Shown here piece after piece: positions 46,006-57,044 of a stretch of DNA of 64,000 nt; positions within the stretch are counted from its first letter, which is position 1; each line of letters begins with the position of its first letter. The notes under the pieces were generated by a model. That model was given only the letters and a program-made list of their open reading frames with translations. It was not told the origin of the DNA and ran no database searches. The position numbers and the translations under genes were made by a program. This stretch comes from Tricholoma matsutake (taxonomy: Eukaryota > Basidiomycota > Agaricomycetes > Agaricales > Tricholomataceae). The DNA lies in the NCBI GenBank assembly GCA_026075535.2, contig AP026549.1, forward strand, positions 5,270,001-5,334,000, given 5' to 3'.

Positions 46006-46431
46006 TATAAGGGCAACCTAAGCCTCTAGCAAAGGGAAATCCGAAGTTAAAATTATGCTACATAATACAGGGACTGGGGGCGCACCTAGCAAAGGGAAAT
46101 CCGAAGAGAAAACTCTAAGGATCTCCTTGCTGATGCCCAGTATATGTGAAGACGACAAAAATCAAATATAACCTAAAAATAGAAAAAGGCGGAGATAGGC
46201 AGATCAAGGCCACCAAATGACATCATACCAAGGGGTATGTGTCAGAAGGGGTACTCCGCCTCTAAATATAAAAGTGTCAACATATACAAACATGATAGCA
46301 AGGGAAAATTAGTAATAAAATCCGGAAAAATCATAGAAAATGAAGAATAGAAGGAAATGAGGTGGGGAAAAATATGGGACGAACATAAAAAATAGGAAAA
46401 ACACACAGGGCACCCCCCTAGTCCCCTTACA
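46006..46431 (-). repeat. Solo LTR of the E family
   Basis: 426 bp, nearly identical to E's LTRs and far less decayed than E2 around it. TSD AACAT at 46001-46005 and 46432-46436. Confidence 0.93.
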
Positions 46432-46480
46432 AACATCTCCTTGTCATGGATCTCATAGTTTTGCTCTACAGCACTAAGGC

Positions 46481-46664
46481 TGTAGAGGGGCACTACCCAA
46501 ATGGGTAGGTGAGCTTATGTAATATGGGAGACCCCAGATATACATAGCCAACTGGCTAGTACCGGGATCTCCCAAGTCTTACACAACCACTATATTGAGA
46601 ATACTACACATTGTTATATTCTCATCAGGTGGCTAAAGTAAGCAACTACTACCACACCCTTACA
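46481..46664. repeat. 184-bp solo LTR of an unidentified element
   Basis: TGTAGAGGGGCACT to CACCCTTACA, TSD AAGGC at 46476-46480 and 46665-46669. E is uninterrupted here. Size and TG...CA ends fit a small LTR. Confidence 0.8.
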
Positions 46665-46669
46665 AAGGC

Positions 46670-48080
46670 TTTTGGGGTAGAATGCAACAGGATGCCACTT
46701 CTGGTCCTCTGGAGACTGCTGAGACAACATGGTGCCTGTTGCAAAGTCAGAACTGTTGGCTTCTACACAAAAGGGTGTGAATCATCAGCAAAGGTAAGAA
46801 TGGGAGTGGAAGTGACCATCTCCTTAAGCTTTTCAAATGCCTCCTGTTGTGCATTAATCTATCTCCATGCCTCCTTTCCTGTCTAGTTGAACAGTGTTCA
46901 TGCATGATGTGAGAAATCCTTGATAAAACACTGATAGAAATTGATGAAGCCCAGGAAAGACTGCACCTCTTTCTTGTTCATGGGCATTGGCCAAGCCATG
47001 ACCCCATTCACCTTGATAGGATCCATCTCCACCTGACCCTCTGAGATAATCAGGCCAAGGTACTCAATCTTGGTCTTCTCAAACTCGCACTTGTCCTGAC
47101 AAAGGTAGAGTTTGTACTGTCAAAGTCATTCCAGAACAAGAGGCATGATGCAATGGTGCTCTTCAACTGTGCAAGTGAAGATGAGGATGTCATCAAGATA
47201 AATACAAACAATGCCTTTGAGGATGAGGTTGTGGAAGATGTCATTCATCATGGTCTGAAAGGTGGCAGGACTATTAGTAAGGCCAAAGAACATGATGAGC
47301 AGTTCAAAAAGACCATGGTTGGTACAAAAGGCTGCCTTCCACTTATCTCCCTCCTTTATCCTCATGTTATTGTAATCCCAATGGATGTCAAGCTTTGTGA
47401 AGTATTGGGCTCCACAGAGCTGGTTCACAAGCTCAGAGATGAGAGGTAATGGGTAGCAATTTCTGACTGTGATGTCGTTGAGCCTTCTGTAGTCTTGAAC
47501 TGGTTTAAGTGAGCCATCCTTCTTCTTGACAAAGAAAAAGGGAGAGGCCATGGGTGACTTCAATGGTCGAATACATCCAGAGGCCAGGTGCTCATCAATA
47601 AACTGGTCAAGCTGTTGCTGTTCTTCAGGGGAGAGAGGATAGACCTTGCAGGATGAAGGGGTTGCACCAGGGGTGAGTTCAATTGCGTGATCCAATGGCT
47701 TGCATGCAGGGAGAGAGTTGAATGATTCTTTGGAGAACACATCCCCAAACTCATGGAGATGAGGAAGCAAGGAATCAGTAGAGGATTTAGTGGCATTGTT
47801 TTTGTGGAAGGCCTCAGTGAGGCATTGGGATATGTTCGATGTAGCACCCACCTCATGCAATGGATGAATTGCAGTGTAGAAGATCCAATCACCTTCCTCC
47901 ACTTCCTCTGGCTCCTCATCATCATCATCATCTGAGTCCAGCATCAGATCAAGAACCCCCTCTAACTCCACCTCAGGCACAGGCAGGGGTCTGGCATGAC
48001 ACTTCCGAGTGCATTGTACTGAGGCTCTTTGTCCATGGTGTTCTTGTCTGGCTTCCATGAAACAAGTGTGACAGTGGGAT
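46670..48080 (-). pseudogene. E2 reverse transcriptase
   Basis: Open from 48058 to 47126: LTPGATPSSCKVYPLSPEEQ, ASPFFFVKKKDGSLKPVQDY, YFTKLDIHWDYNNMRIKEGD and catalytic IYLDDILIFTC. Thumb and start of RNase H follow in 47100-46670 with breaks. It is the best-preserved part of E2; many Arg codons have become His, Cys or Gln by CpG decay. Confidence 0.87.
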
Positions 48081-48483
48081 TGTTAGGAAACCATCCCATT
48101 ACCTAATAAATTTTCATTTTTATTTTACTATGTTGAATTACACCCAAATGACACCAAATGACACTACACTTTGATAGCATGAGAATTTTATTTTGCATGC
48201 ATCAAGATGTACATGCATGTATGCACACATTGGTAACAACAATGTACAATATATGTAACATAGTATATAAACTCTAAATATACACCTAGGGGACCCCAGT
48301 TGTGTTCTCTTAGGTATTCCACCTACGCTTGTAGTGTGAACAGCCTATCTCAACAAACTCATCTATAAATAACCCCCTGCATCAAAACCATCAATCCCCC
48401 CATCATGCACGTGGATCCCACCCCCTTCTGGTAGAGAGAACTGGCACAGTCTTAGCTAGCAGATAGTGGGTGTCGCCCTAACA
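48081..48483 (+). repeat. G 5' LTR and leader
   Basis: 403 bp with inverted ends TGTTAGG / CCTAACA. A TATA-like AGTATATAAACTC lies near 48262. No second copy exists in the window, so the 3' boundary rests on the inverted ends only. 48484-48969 is leader without a gene. Confidence 0.65.
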
Positions 48484-48969
48484 GAAGAACACAACTGCCC
48501 ATATCAGTGTGCCTTCTCTTACTTGTGCATACATCATTGTTTCACTGCACCACATCCGATTACTCATCCTTTTGGCACGAGCCAGAAGTCCTTGTATATA
48601 TGTAATCTACCTTTTCTTTCATCAGCCAACGCCAGGCTTCGCCTTACATTGCAACCACCAGTGATCGAGAGGCAGCACTTGTTATTAGGACAGCTGCAAC
48701 CAGACAACCAATTGGATCTGGTTTAGTCATGATTTACATCACTCTATTCAGATGGCTATTTTAGTTACAAGCCAAATTCAGTGTTATCCCCAAGATCAGG
48801 CACTGTTGGAAGGGTTATTGATCCAAAGTGCCAAATTAGGCACCTGACAAACAAATGAACAATTGATGAACAATTGATGAACATCACGTGACCAGTCAAC
48901 ATTTGGAGAGGTCTTGAAGAACAAGTCTTGAGTCTGCCAAAGAAGTGATTCATCACAGATCTACCTGTT

Positions 48970-50069
48970 ATGTCTGAACCCTCAACTTCTAATCCCAGTC
49001 CTAATCCCATTCCCACACCAGCACTAGAGGGGAAGATTGATGCGCTTACAGTGCAAATGTTGCAATTAGTGTCGATGTTGGCAGCATCACAGCCCAGACA
49101 AGCAGAAGTACAGCCAGAGATGACAGTAGAAAGAGATGATGAGATGGAGGAGATGGTGGAGTGGATGTCACAGGATGATGTACAGGCAGCAGAGAAATCT
49201 GGAAATGGAAAGGCGCGCTTACCTAAGTATGCACCCCTGCAAATCTTTGATGGTACCATGGAAAATACAAAATCCTTCATCAGCTCTATAGTATTGTACA
49301 TCCATGGAAGGAAGCCAGAGTTTTGTACAGCCAAGTCTAGGATTATGTTTGCTCTCTCATACATTCAGGGGGGGAAAGCACAGTTCTGGAGAAATGAGGC
49401 TATTAATCAAATTGCCATGGGAAATAAACCATTTGCAACCTTCAAGGAATTTCTGGAGAGATTGGAGGCACAGTTTGGGGACCCTAATCCAAAGGCAACA
49501 GCCAATGCCAAATTAAAAACCATGCACCAAGGTTCCCTAACAGTGGATGAATTTATTTTGCAGTTCAAAGCAGAAGCTTTGCAGACAGATATGGGAGAAG
49601 CAGTGTTGGTAGAATTTTTGAAAGCAGGATTAAATCCCTCTTTATTCAAGTCTATCTACTGACTACCTTCTATGCCAGAGAAGTTGGATGAGTGGTATAA
49701 TTGGGCAATGCACCTTGACCAGCAATATCGGCAGGAACAGGCAGAATCAAAGTTGATGAATGGAAGTAGCAAATTTGGAAAGCTGTCAGGAGGAAAGTCC
49801 AAGAAAGAAAAGGTGCCTCAGGTGCAAACTCTGAGGGCACAGCCACCAGCCATGGCAGTGACACCTATAGTTACGGAGTCAGCAGCACCAGCAGAGGCAA
49901 TGGAGGTTGATCAAGCAGGGAGATGAGCCCCACTTAAATGTTTTAACTGTGGGCAGTTAGGACACATTTCTAGGAATTGTAGGCAGAAAAGAAAGATTAG
50001 GGAAGCTACAATCAAGGAAGTGAAGCCAGAGGAAGGAAGCCAGAGGAATTTTGTGGAAGAGTCCCAGTG
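48970..50069 (+). pseudogene. G gag
   Basis: ATG 48970. KIDALTVQMLQLVSML is a short coiled coil; an acidic spacer follows; the capsid domain has PLQIFDGTMENTKSFISSIV, LSYIQGGKAQFWRNEAI and FKEFLERLEAQFGDPNPKAT. TGA at 49660-49662 replaces Arg before LPSMPEKLDEW. A second TGA (49924) precedes the zinc knuckle CFNCGQLGHISRNC. Otherwise the frame is continuous, so only two point changes separate it from an intact Gag. Confidence 0.88.
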
Positions 50070-50261
50070 AAGGTTTCCCCATTTGTGACCCAGAATCGTT
50101 ACAATGTATTAATATCTGAGGAAACCCAGAGCAAATCAGAAAAGGAAATTGAGGAGGAGTACAACTGTTGTGAATCACATGACAAAGAAAGTTGCCAAGC
50201 ATTATTTCCAAAAACCCCTAAATTCTTTATTTGCTCTGTGTAAATAGAACCCAAAATTACC

Positions 50262-50912
50262 TTGACTGTGGGATTGAAGACAGTGGACACACATGCAGTG
50301 ATTGATGTGGAAGCATTGCTTGATAGCGGTGCTACAGGATTATTCATTAATCAGTCCTCAATTACCAGAAATGGTATTAGCACACGCAAGCTGGTGCAAC
50401 CTATAATGGTGTACAATATTGACAGAACAGTCAATTGTGGAGGAACTATCAAGGAGGAGGTGACCATGGTACTAAATTATCAGGAGCACCAGGAACAAGC
50501 CATATTCAAAGTGTGTGATCTTGGGAAAACCAATCTAATAATAGGATGTCCATGGTTACAGAAGCATAATCCCAAAATTGATTGGAAAACTGGGAAAGTA
50601 CACATGACTTGTTGTCCTAAGGAATGTAATGTGTATGGGAGGAAGATGAAGAAGGCAAAAAGGAAAAAGAGAGAGAAAGAATGTCCAAGGAAGTATTCTG
50701 TTACGATGGAGGAAGTGGAGAATGAGGAAATGCCAAATGGGGAAGTTCTGATTATGATCAAAAAGGAAGAGCAGAGGCAAACCTTTGAAGCAATTCATGG
50801 AGGACAGTCATGGGACAAGAATATCGTGAAGGTGGAGAAGCCAGTGGAGGAGTGGGTACCAAAAGCATATCATGAATATCTGTCAGTCTTTCAGAAGAAG
50901 GAGTCTGAGTGA
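50262..50912 (+). pseudogene. G protease
   Basis: VEALLDSGATGLFINQSSIT has the DSGA active site; then LVQPIMVYNIDRTVNCGGTI and LIIGCPWLQKHNPKIDWKTG. A Lys/Arg-rich spacer follows. Open for 216 codons; TGA at 50910 replaces Arg. Confidence 0.87.
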
Positions 50913-52304
50913 ATGCTGGTGCAGAAGCCATGGGATCATGCAATCGAGATGAAGCCAGGGTTTGTGCCAAAGAAGTTGAAGGTATATCCATTATCTCCAA
51001 TGGAACAAGAAGAAGTGGATGCATTCCTAAATGAGCAATTGCACAAAGGATACATACAACCTTCAAAATCACCACAGACGTCACCAATATTCTTCATGCC
51101 AAAGAAAGACCAGAGGAAGAGGATGTGTACAGATTATAGGTATCTGAATGAGTGGACAGTGAAGAATGTGTACCCCCTGCCATTGATCTCAGAAATAATT
51201 GACAAGGTGGGAAAAGCCAAGGTCTTTACAAAATTGGATTTATGATGGGGATACAACAATGTACGAATAAAGAAAGGAGATGAGTGGAAGGCTGCATTTG
51301 CCATGCGTCAAGGATCCTTTGAGCTGCTTGTCATTTTTTTGGGATGACTAATAGTCCCCTGACCTTCCAAAATATGATGAACAACATTTTCAAGGACATA
51401 ATAGACAAAGGTGTGGTAATAATATTCATTGACAACATTCTGATATTCATGGAGGATGAAGAAAATCATGAGGCGATAGTGCAGGAGGTGCTATGGAGGT
51501 TAGTGGAGAATGATCTATTTTTGAAACCGGAGAAGTGTGTGTTTGGGGCAAGCAAGATCAAGTTCCTAGGATTATTGATTGGCCCTGATGGGCTCAAAAT
51601 GGATCCAATCAAGGTACAGGCAATCACAGATTGGCCTGCACCCACCTGTGTCAAAGAGGTTCAAGCTTTCTTGGGACTCGCAAACTACTATTGTTGCTTT
51701 GTGCATAATTTTTCCAAAATTGCTGTACCCTTACATAACCTTATGTGAAAGGGAGTAGTGTGGAGGTGGGGAGAGCAGCAGCAGACAGTGTTTGAGGAGT
51801 TGAAGAGGAAGTTTGTGGAGGGACCAATATTAGCCCCAGTAGATTTCACATGCCCTTTACGAGTGGAATCAGATGCATCTGACTTTGCTACTGGAGTGGT
51901 ATTATCAATGCTGTGTGAAGATGACAAATGGCATTCTTGTGCATATTTGTCCTGAGGGTTGAATGATGTGGAGAGGAATTATGATGTGCATGACAAAGAG
52001 ATGTTGGGGATAATATGAGTGTTGGAGGCGTGGAGGCATTATTTGGAGGGATGTACACATCAGATTGAGATCTGGACAGATCATCAAAATCTGCAATACT
52101 TCATGTCCGCTAAAAAGCTTAATTGCTGGCAAACACGTTGGGCACTATTCCTATCCTGTTTCAATTTTCACTTGGTCCACATAGCAGGAAGCTTAATGAG
52201 GAAAGCAGATGCATTATCCAGATGTATTGATCACAAAAAGGGGGTGGAGGAGGACAATAAGAATGTTACCTTACTCAAACCCAAATACTTTTGCATTTGT
52301 GCTG
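50913..52304 (+). pseudogene. G reverse transcriptase and RNase H
   Basis: [46 protein letters not shown] then TGA (51243) for Arg, [19 protein letters not shown] frame change near 51345 precedes [20 protein letters not shown]. The active site reads IFIDNILIF; the family has Y-x-D-D, so the second Asp is lost. RNase H: RVESDASDFATGVVLS, YDVHDKEMLGII and WTDHQNLQYFMS. TGA codons near 51746, 51955 and 52018 again replace Arg. Confidence 0.88.
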
Positions 52305-52317
52305 GCCATTAGAGGTC

Positions 52318-52704
52318 ATGCCAAGGTCCAATTCGACGATGGACAAGGCAGATGCATGTGTGATAGCATCAGAGCTGCTCTTCCAGCTCCACATAGCAAT
52401 TGAGCAAATACCAAGTGAAACCCCTCTAGTGACAGTGGTAAATCCACTCAGCAAGTTCTCAAAAGATCCTTCAACCCTTGTCCATGACTGGGAAGAGGTG
52501 CTGAACCCAATGATGAAGAGAGCATTTGGGTGGGGAGAGGATGCAATGTGTGCTGCAGCAAAGGGCATGATGCAATGGGGTCAATATGGACTTGATGGCT
52601 TTTTAGCATTCATCGGGTACTTCATGATGTGGTGTGGATTAAAGTGTGGCATGTTTCAATCAAAGGTTAAAGCTATCCTGGAAGAGCTGGAAGCCTCATG
52701 CATG
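52318..52704 (+). pseudogene. Gene X, first segment
   Basis: Plus-strand frame with DKADACVIASELLFQLHIAI, LSKFSKDPSTLVHDWEEVLN and ILEELEASCM, ending at the target site of element J. It is followed by the rest of X after J. I do not recognise a domain; it sits where the N-terminus of the X family would be. The left boundary against G is uncertain. Confidence 0.5.
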
Positions 52705-52940
52705 TAGTGTTTTGAGGTCCAGTTCAGTCCAGTTTTCAGACCTTGATCAGGTGCAACCACAACCGCAACCGCAACTGCAACCACAACCGCAACCACAACC
52801 GCAACCGCAACCGGTTCAGACTGCACCCTCAATTCTGAGAAACCAGACTGAACCATGTACAACCAGTTCAAGTCAGTCCAGTTGTCATACCCCAACCAAT
52901 TTTAACCGGTCTCACAACAAGACCGGTTGAGACCAGTTGA

Positions 52941-53473
52941 CACAAGAGGCAGAGCAATATATTACCCTGGAGAATATGTTGGGAATAATAGGGAAAAAAG
53001 ACACTTTTTCCCTGGGGAAAAATAAAAGGAACCATCAGTAAAGAAATGTTGTTTTTCCCACACTTTTCTCTTTGCTCTTGCTCAGCAAAAATAACTCATC
53101 CATTCCTAGGAGAAAATCAGGTGAAGATGGAGGGGAAATATATCTTTTTTTCCACATTTTCTCTATATCTGGTGAAAATAACATTTTTTCTCCTGACTTC
53201 CACAATTTTTTCACCTAGAAACAGATTAGTTATTTTTCCACAGAGAAAAAAGTGGGAATATGGGGGAAAATGACCTTTTTTCCCCTAATGTTCACAAGTT
53301 TTTCTCCTGGAAACAGATTAGTTGTTTTCCTGTAGCAACCAAAAGGACAAAGTGTGGGAAAATAACATATTTTTACTGATGGTTCCTTTTATTTTTCCCC
53401 AGTGAAAAAGTGTCTTTTTCTCCCATTATTCCCAACATTTTCTCCAGGGTAATATATTGCTCTCCCTCTTGTG
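52941..53473. mobile_element. K: long-inverted-repeat MITE inside J
   Basis: 533 bp. The first and last 110-120 bp are inverted copies (CACAAGAGGCAGAGCAATAT against CACAAGAGGGAGAGCAATAT and onward through GGAACCATCAGTAAA). TGA flanks both sides (52938-52940, 53474-53476), a possible 3-bp duplication. The centre repeats TTTCTCCTGGAAACAGATTAGT-like blocks. No coding potential. Confidence 0.75.
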
Positions 53474-53575
53474 TGAGGTCGGTTGGGGTACCCAGTCTCA
53501 ACTGGCCTTTCAGTTGTAAAATACTCTATGAAGTAAATTAACTATGTATATTAATTAAAATTGATGCATTGACAC

Positions 53576-54530
53576 CCTGTGAGCAGATGCTCACAGCGGT
53601 GTAGGTCAGAGATGAAAAAAGAAATAAAGAAAAAAAAAAGAAATAAAAAACTGCCCCACTGTCTTGTGTTTAAAGTGAGGGTGAGGGGTCCCGCCATTGG
53701 TCCTGCCATTCCTGCTGTTCATCAGCCCCACTGTTCATCTTCGTTGTACCTGTCGTTCACCGTCTCCGCTATTTGTCATCCCTGTCATTCCCCGCTGTTC
53801 ATCATTCCTTGGCATTCCCTGTCTCCACTGTTCATCGTTGCTGTGGTTTGTCATTCATTACCATTTGCCATTGCTGTCCATGAACTTGGTGTTGTCATTG
53901 TTGCAGTGTTGCACTCCCCCCTCATCATCATCCCCCACCATTTGTCATCCCTGCCATTTGTTGTTTGCTGTGTGATGTGGCATCCGGGTGTCATTGTCAT
54001 CCAGAAATGGTGCCTGTTGCGACCCTGTGAGCAGATGCTCACAGCAGCAGCAGAGCATGGGCAGGGTACAGAAGGGGGTTGGGGGTGTCTCTTCAGGAGG
54101 TCAGTGGGCAATGTCGTTATCAACAAGTAAGAACCTATAAAGAAGGAAGAAAAGTTAGTTAGCAGAAGTAGTAATAAATCAATCATAAAATACATACCCT
54201 ATGGCCCAAACAACAAACTAGTTGTTGTTTTGGCCTAATTTGCAGGCAGGGCAGTGGTGCCAGTGCCACATTGTAGTCATTGGCTAGCATTGGCGTTGGC
54301 TGTCCCATTGGTGGTGTGATGTGGCATCGGCCATGGCTAGAAACACAACCCACTGCCACCTTGTGAGCAGCAGCTCACAATGGCAGCATTGGATCTGTTG
54401 GTGGTAGGCATCATCAAAAGGCAAATAAACTGAAAAGAAGAAAACAGTTAGTAAAATCATTGCATTAATAAAGGAAACATACCATATGGCCCAAACGACT
54501 GACTAGTGTTGTTTGGGCCACCTTCTTTGC
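53576..54530 (-). repeat. Palindrome/intron modules in J
   Basis: Three GAGCAGATGCTC-type palindromes (53580, 54026, 54364). Two minus-strand intron-like segments, each starting right after a GGCCCAAAC...GTTTGGGCC palindrome: donor GTATGT at about 54198 with GCTAACTAAC and acceptor TTATAG at about 54136, and donor GTATGT at about 54479 with TACTAAC and TTTTCAG at about 54430. The DNA between is Pro/Ser/His-coding low complexity with no stable frame. No gene can be named. Confidence 0.5.
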
Positions 54531-55036
54531 ATTTGCTCGTTTGCATGGTTGATGGTGGTGAAGGTGGTGGAGTGAAGGTGGTGATGACGCAGCATTCATT
54601 TGTTGTGGTTGTGGTCATGGTAAGTGGTACCACTTTTGTTTTTGGGTGCACAAATATGACCACATGGTCCATGTGCAGCCACAGGGTATATAAGCACCCA
54701 CCAAATGACTGCTTTTCCCCCAGGCTCATCTCACTGCATGTAAATATAGATAAGTAGTAATTATTATTATTTTCATTAGTTCTTTTGTCTTATTATCTAT
54801 GTATGTATATGTACATATGTAGGATAATATATATACTATAAAAGACCAGTTGCAACCAATTGCAACTGGTTTTATAATGGTTTTCAAACATTTTAGAAAG
54901 TAAGGCAACTAGCAACCGAACTGACCTCAAAAGAGGGCAACTGCAACCAATGGTCCGGTTGCATTCGGTTGGGTTGGGTTGGGTTGCAGTTGTTTTTTCA
55001 GTCCACCCAACTGGACCTTTAAACACTACATGCATG

Positions 55037-56353
55037 AGATCTCGAACACCCAAAATGTTGTGAACTTACAAGATGACTCTAGATACCCATGCCACCTGAT
55101 ACCCAAAGTAACAAATGCAGATCAAATTGACAAGGTTGCAAGCAAGCACAACCAAGATATGTTGCCAAATCCCACCCAGTTGAAGAGAGTGATCTGCAGG
55201 GGGAATCTCATTTTATTTCCACCTGGGAAGAACCAACATACATCCTATCCTTTTGGCCTCCACAATCATCATGCCATTCCTTGGGATTACCATTCCATTC
55301 ATGACCAATTCTTCCTCCAAGCGAAAACATGCAGTAAACAGAGAGTGCAAGAGGGCCATGTTTGCATTTCATGCAAAGCAATCAAGTCCACATTGCTGTA
55401 TGAGGGTGTCATGCATTGGATAAAGAGTGGCATACATGAGAACACACCTCTCCAATATCACAGAATTGGGGGACTTATCACAACAGTGCAACAGAAAAAT
55501 GAACATATCCAACAATTAAGAATGTCAAAGCTCAACACCAGTCAAAAGTTGATGGGTAAGGTTGCAGTGCTTGAGGACCACAAGCAATGGATTCTCACAG
55601 TTGCAAGTGGAAGAGTGGACCATGTTGCTTCGCTTGTCCAAGCTGTCCTGACACACTGTGTGGGCATACGAACACTAATTCAACAGTATGAGCAAGTTGC
55701 AAACAAGTTGTACAAGCCCAAGGGATACACCAAAGAGGATATCATGCATTTGATTGTTATGTTGCGGCTTGGCGGTGCACATGTTGCTGAGTTTGCCCAT
55801 CGATCCCTATCACTTCCAAGTGTCACAACAATCTGCCAGAACATGGTCATTCGACCTCTCATTGTGTTGCCCTCCCTTCCAATGGTTGCTGAGATCAAAA
55901 CCAATATAATATCCTGTTTTGATGCCATCTCTGGTGTTATAGATGATGCCTTCCCTCAGGCTCAATTGGACAGTGCAACAATCCATCACCAAGTCCTAAT
56001 GCTTGACAAGCTGGCAACTGAAAAGCACATGCGATGGGATGATTCAAATGACAAACTCCAGGGAATGTGTCAGGAACACAACCAGAAGCTGCCATTGATG
56101 TTTACCTCTGAACAGGAGTTGGACCTACTGTGTGATGCCCTTCAGGATGGTAATGTCCACTTAGCAAGTGAGGCATGTCATTTCCCTTCAAACTCAACAA
56201 GTGGCAAAATACTCATTTCAGTTAGGCGACTGTGGCTGCTATAGGCATTCTCTCAGAAAATCTGTGTGAATACAGTGCATGTCCTATCATGATATTGGGT
56301 ACCTGCAAGAGGGAAACTGGTGCTCAGCACACTAATCTCATCAGAACAATACT
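55037..56353 (+). pseudogene. Gene X, main N-terminal segment
   Basis: Open for about 400 codons. Conserved blocks: HTSYPFGLHNHHAIPWDYHS, CISCKAI (CX2C), GIHENTPLQYHRIGGLI, LRMSKLNTSQKLMGKVAVLE, DHKQWILTVASGRVDHVASL, LYKPKGYTKEDIMHLIVMLR, LGGAHVAEFAHRSLSLPS, VLMLDKLATEKHMRWDDSND and GTCKRETGAQHTNLI. I recognise these from a multi-copy basidiomycete protein family of unknown function. LDKLATEKHMRWDD is like the Asp-rich start of an RNase-H-type transposase core, and the C-terminal part fits that, but this is inference. Element H follows at 56354. Confidence 0.7.
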
Positions 56354-56374
56354 CTGTAATTTACCCTCCCCCAC

Positions 56375-56515
56375 CTATTCCGGTTGGAGTCCAGTTATTC
56401 CAGTTGGAGTCCAGTTATTCTGGTTGGAGTCCAATTATTCCAGTCGGAGTCCAGTTATTCCAGTCAGAGTCCAGTTATTCCAATTGGAGTCCAGTTATTC
56501 CGGTTATTCCAACCA
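56375..56515. repeat. Subterminal minisatellite, left end of H
   Basis: About seven 19-20-bp units GGTTGGAGTCCAGTTATTCC. Related ATTCCGGTTATTCCAG units recur at the right end (58346-58395 and 58495-58540). Repeated motifs near both ends are typical transposase-binding arrays of hAT elements. Confidence 0.75.
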
Positions 56516-56604
56516 GATCCTCAACTTAGAGTATATAGCCTAATGGATAGTCAAATTTCAAGTGTTAAGTTGTCAAAGTGCCTACAAAATATATTTGTGC
56601 AGAG

Positions 56605-56692
56605 TAAGGATTGAACTCAAGACATCTTGATTAGAGTGATCACATGACAAACCAAACATGTGTGCTTAACCAGTTGAGCCACAGGAGAATTA
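56605..56692 (-). repeat. tRNA-like (SINE-type) sequence
   Basis: On the minus strand GTGGCTCAACTGGTTAAGCA resembles an A box with D-arm and GAGTTCAATCC a B box with T-loop, about 45 bp apart. Acceptor ends do not pair well, so it is not a working tRNA gene. Confidence 0.4.
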
Positions 56693-56775
56693 TTAGATAG
56701 TAATATAATGTTTATTCATGACACTCTAATTTTTTTTCGAAGTAGTTAAGATCAATTTTTTTTAATTAACCACAT

Positions 56776-57025
56776 CCCTCACATTGAATGCGAGGGAGTG
56801 GGGATAATTGTAATTATATACATAAACAAAAAATCCTCCCTCTCACAAGATGCGAGAGGGAGTTTTATTTATATACATAAAAAGCTAACCCCTCACACTG
56901 AATGCGAGGGGGGAGGTAAAAAAAAATCCCTCCCCCATGCAAAATGGGGGAGGGGGGGCACAATACTAATAAATAATTAAAAATACAAAAAAAATCCCTC
57001 CCCACACAAAGTGCGGAGGAGGGGG
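56776..57025. repeat. Array of five hairpins in H
   Basis: Imperfect inverted repeats such as ATCCCTCACATTGAATGCGA followed by GGGAGTGG recur at about 56776, 56833, 56887, 56927 and 56994, spaced 40-67 bp, separated by A-rich spacers. Stems change together (CCCTCAC/TGCGAGGG, CCTCCCCCATG/ATGGGGGAGG). Confidence 0.65.
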
Positions 57026-57044
57026 AGGGGACGCGACCCCGCTG

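Larger units (their letters stand above)
42900..48080 (-). mobile_element. E2: old truncated E-family chromovirus
   Basis: 3' LTR 42900-43335 then minus-strand pol in the same order as E, ending in the protease/spacer region at 48080 where G begins. Gag and 5' LTR are missing. Almost every CpG of E reads TpG or CpA here. Three later insertions are inside. Confidence 0.88.
48081..52304 (+). mobile_element. G: Ty3/gypsy element, truncated in pol
   Basis: 5' LTR 48081-48483 (TGTTAGGAAACC to GTCGCCCTAACA), then gag, protease, RT and RNase H. It stops inside the region between RNase H and integrase at about 52304; there is no integrase and no 3' LTR. G begins exactly at E2's GGGAT, so it inserted into E2, and later the right part of both was lost. 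Confidence 0.85.
52705..55028. mobile_element. J: hAT-like non-autonomous DNA transposon
   Basis: 2324 bp with 20-bp inverted ends TAGTGTTTTGAGGTCCAGTT / TAGTGTTTAAAGGTCCAGTT and an 8-bp duplication CATGCATG (52697-52704, 55029-55036). 8-bp duplications and TAGTG-type ends are hAT traits. Next to the ends are (CAACCR)n hexamers on the left (52748-52815) and (GGTTG)n on the right (54967-54990), inverted to each other. No transposase is seen. Contains MITE K and two palindrome/intron modules. Confidence 0.78.

Noticed and set aside
56605..56692. Functional tRNA gene
   Set aside because: A and B boxes are present but acceptor and anticodon stems do not pair.
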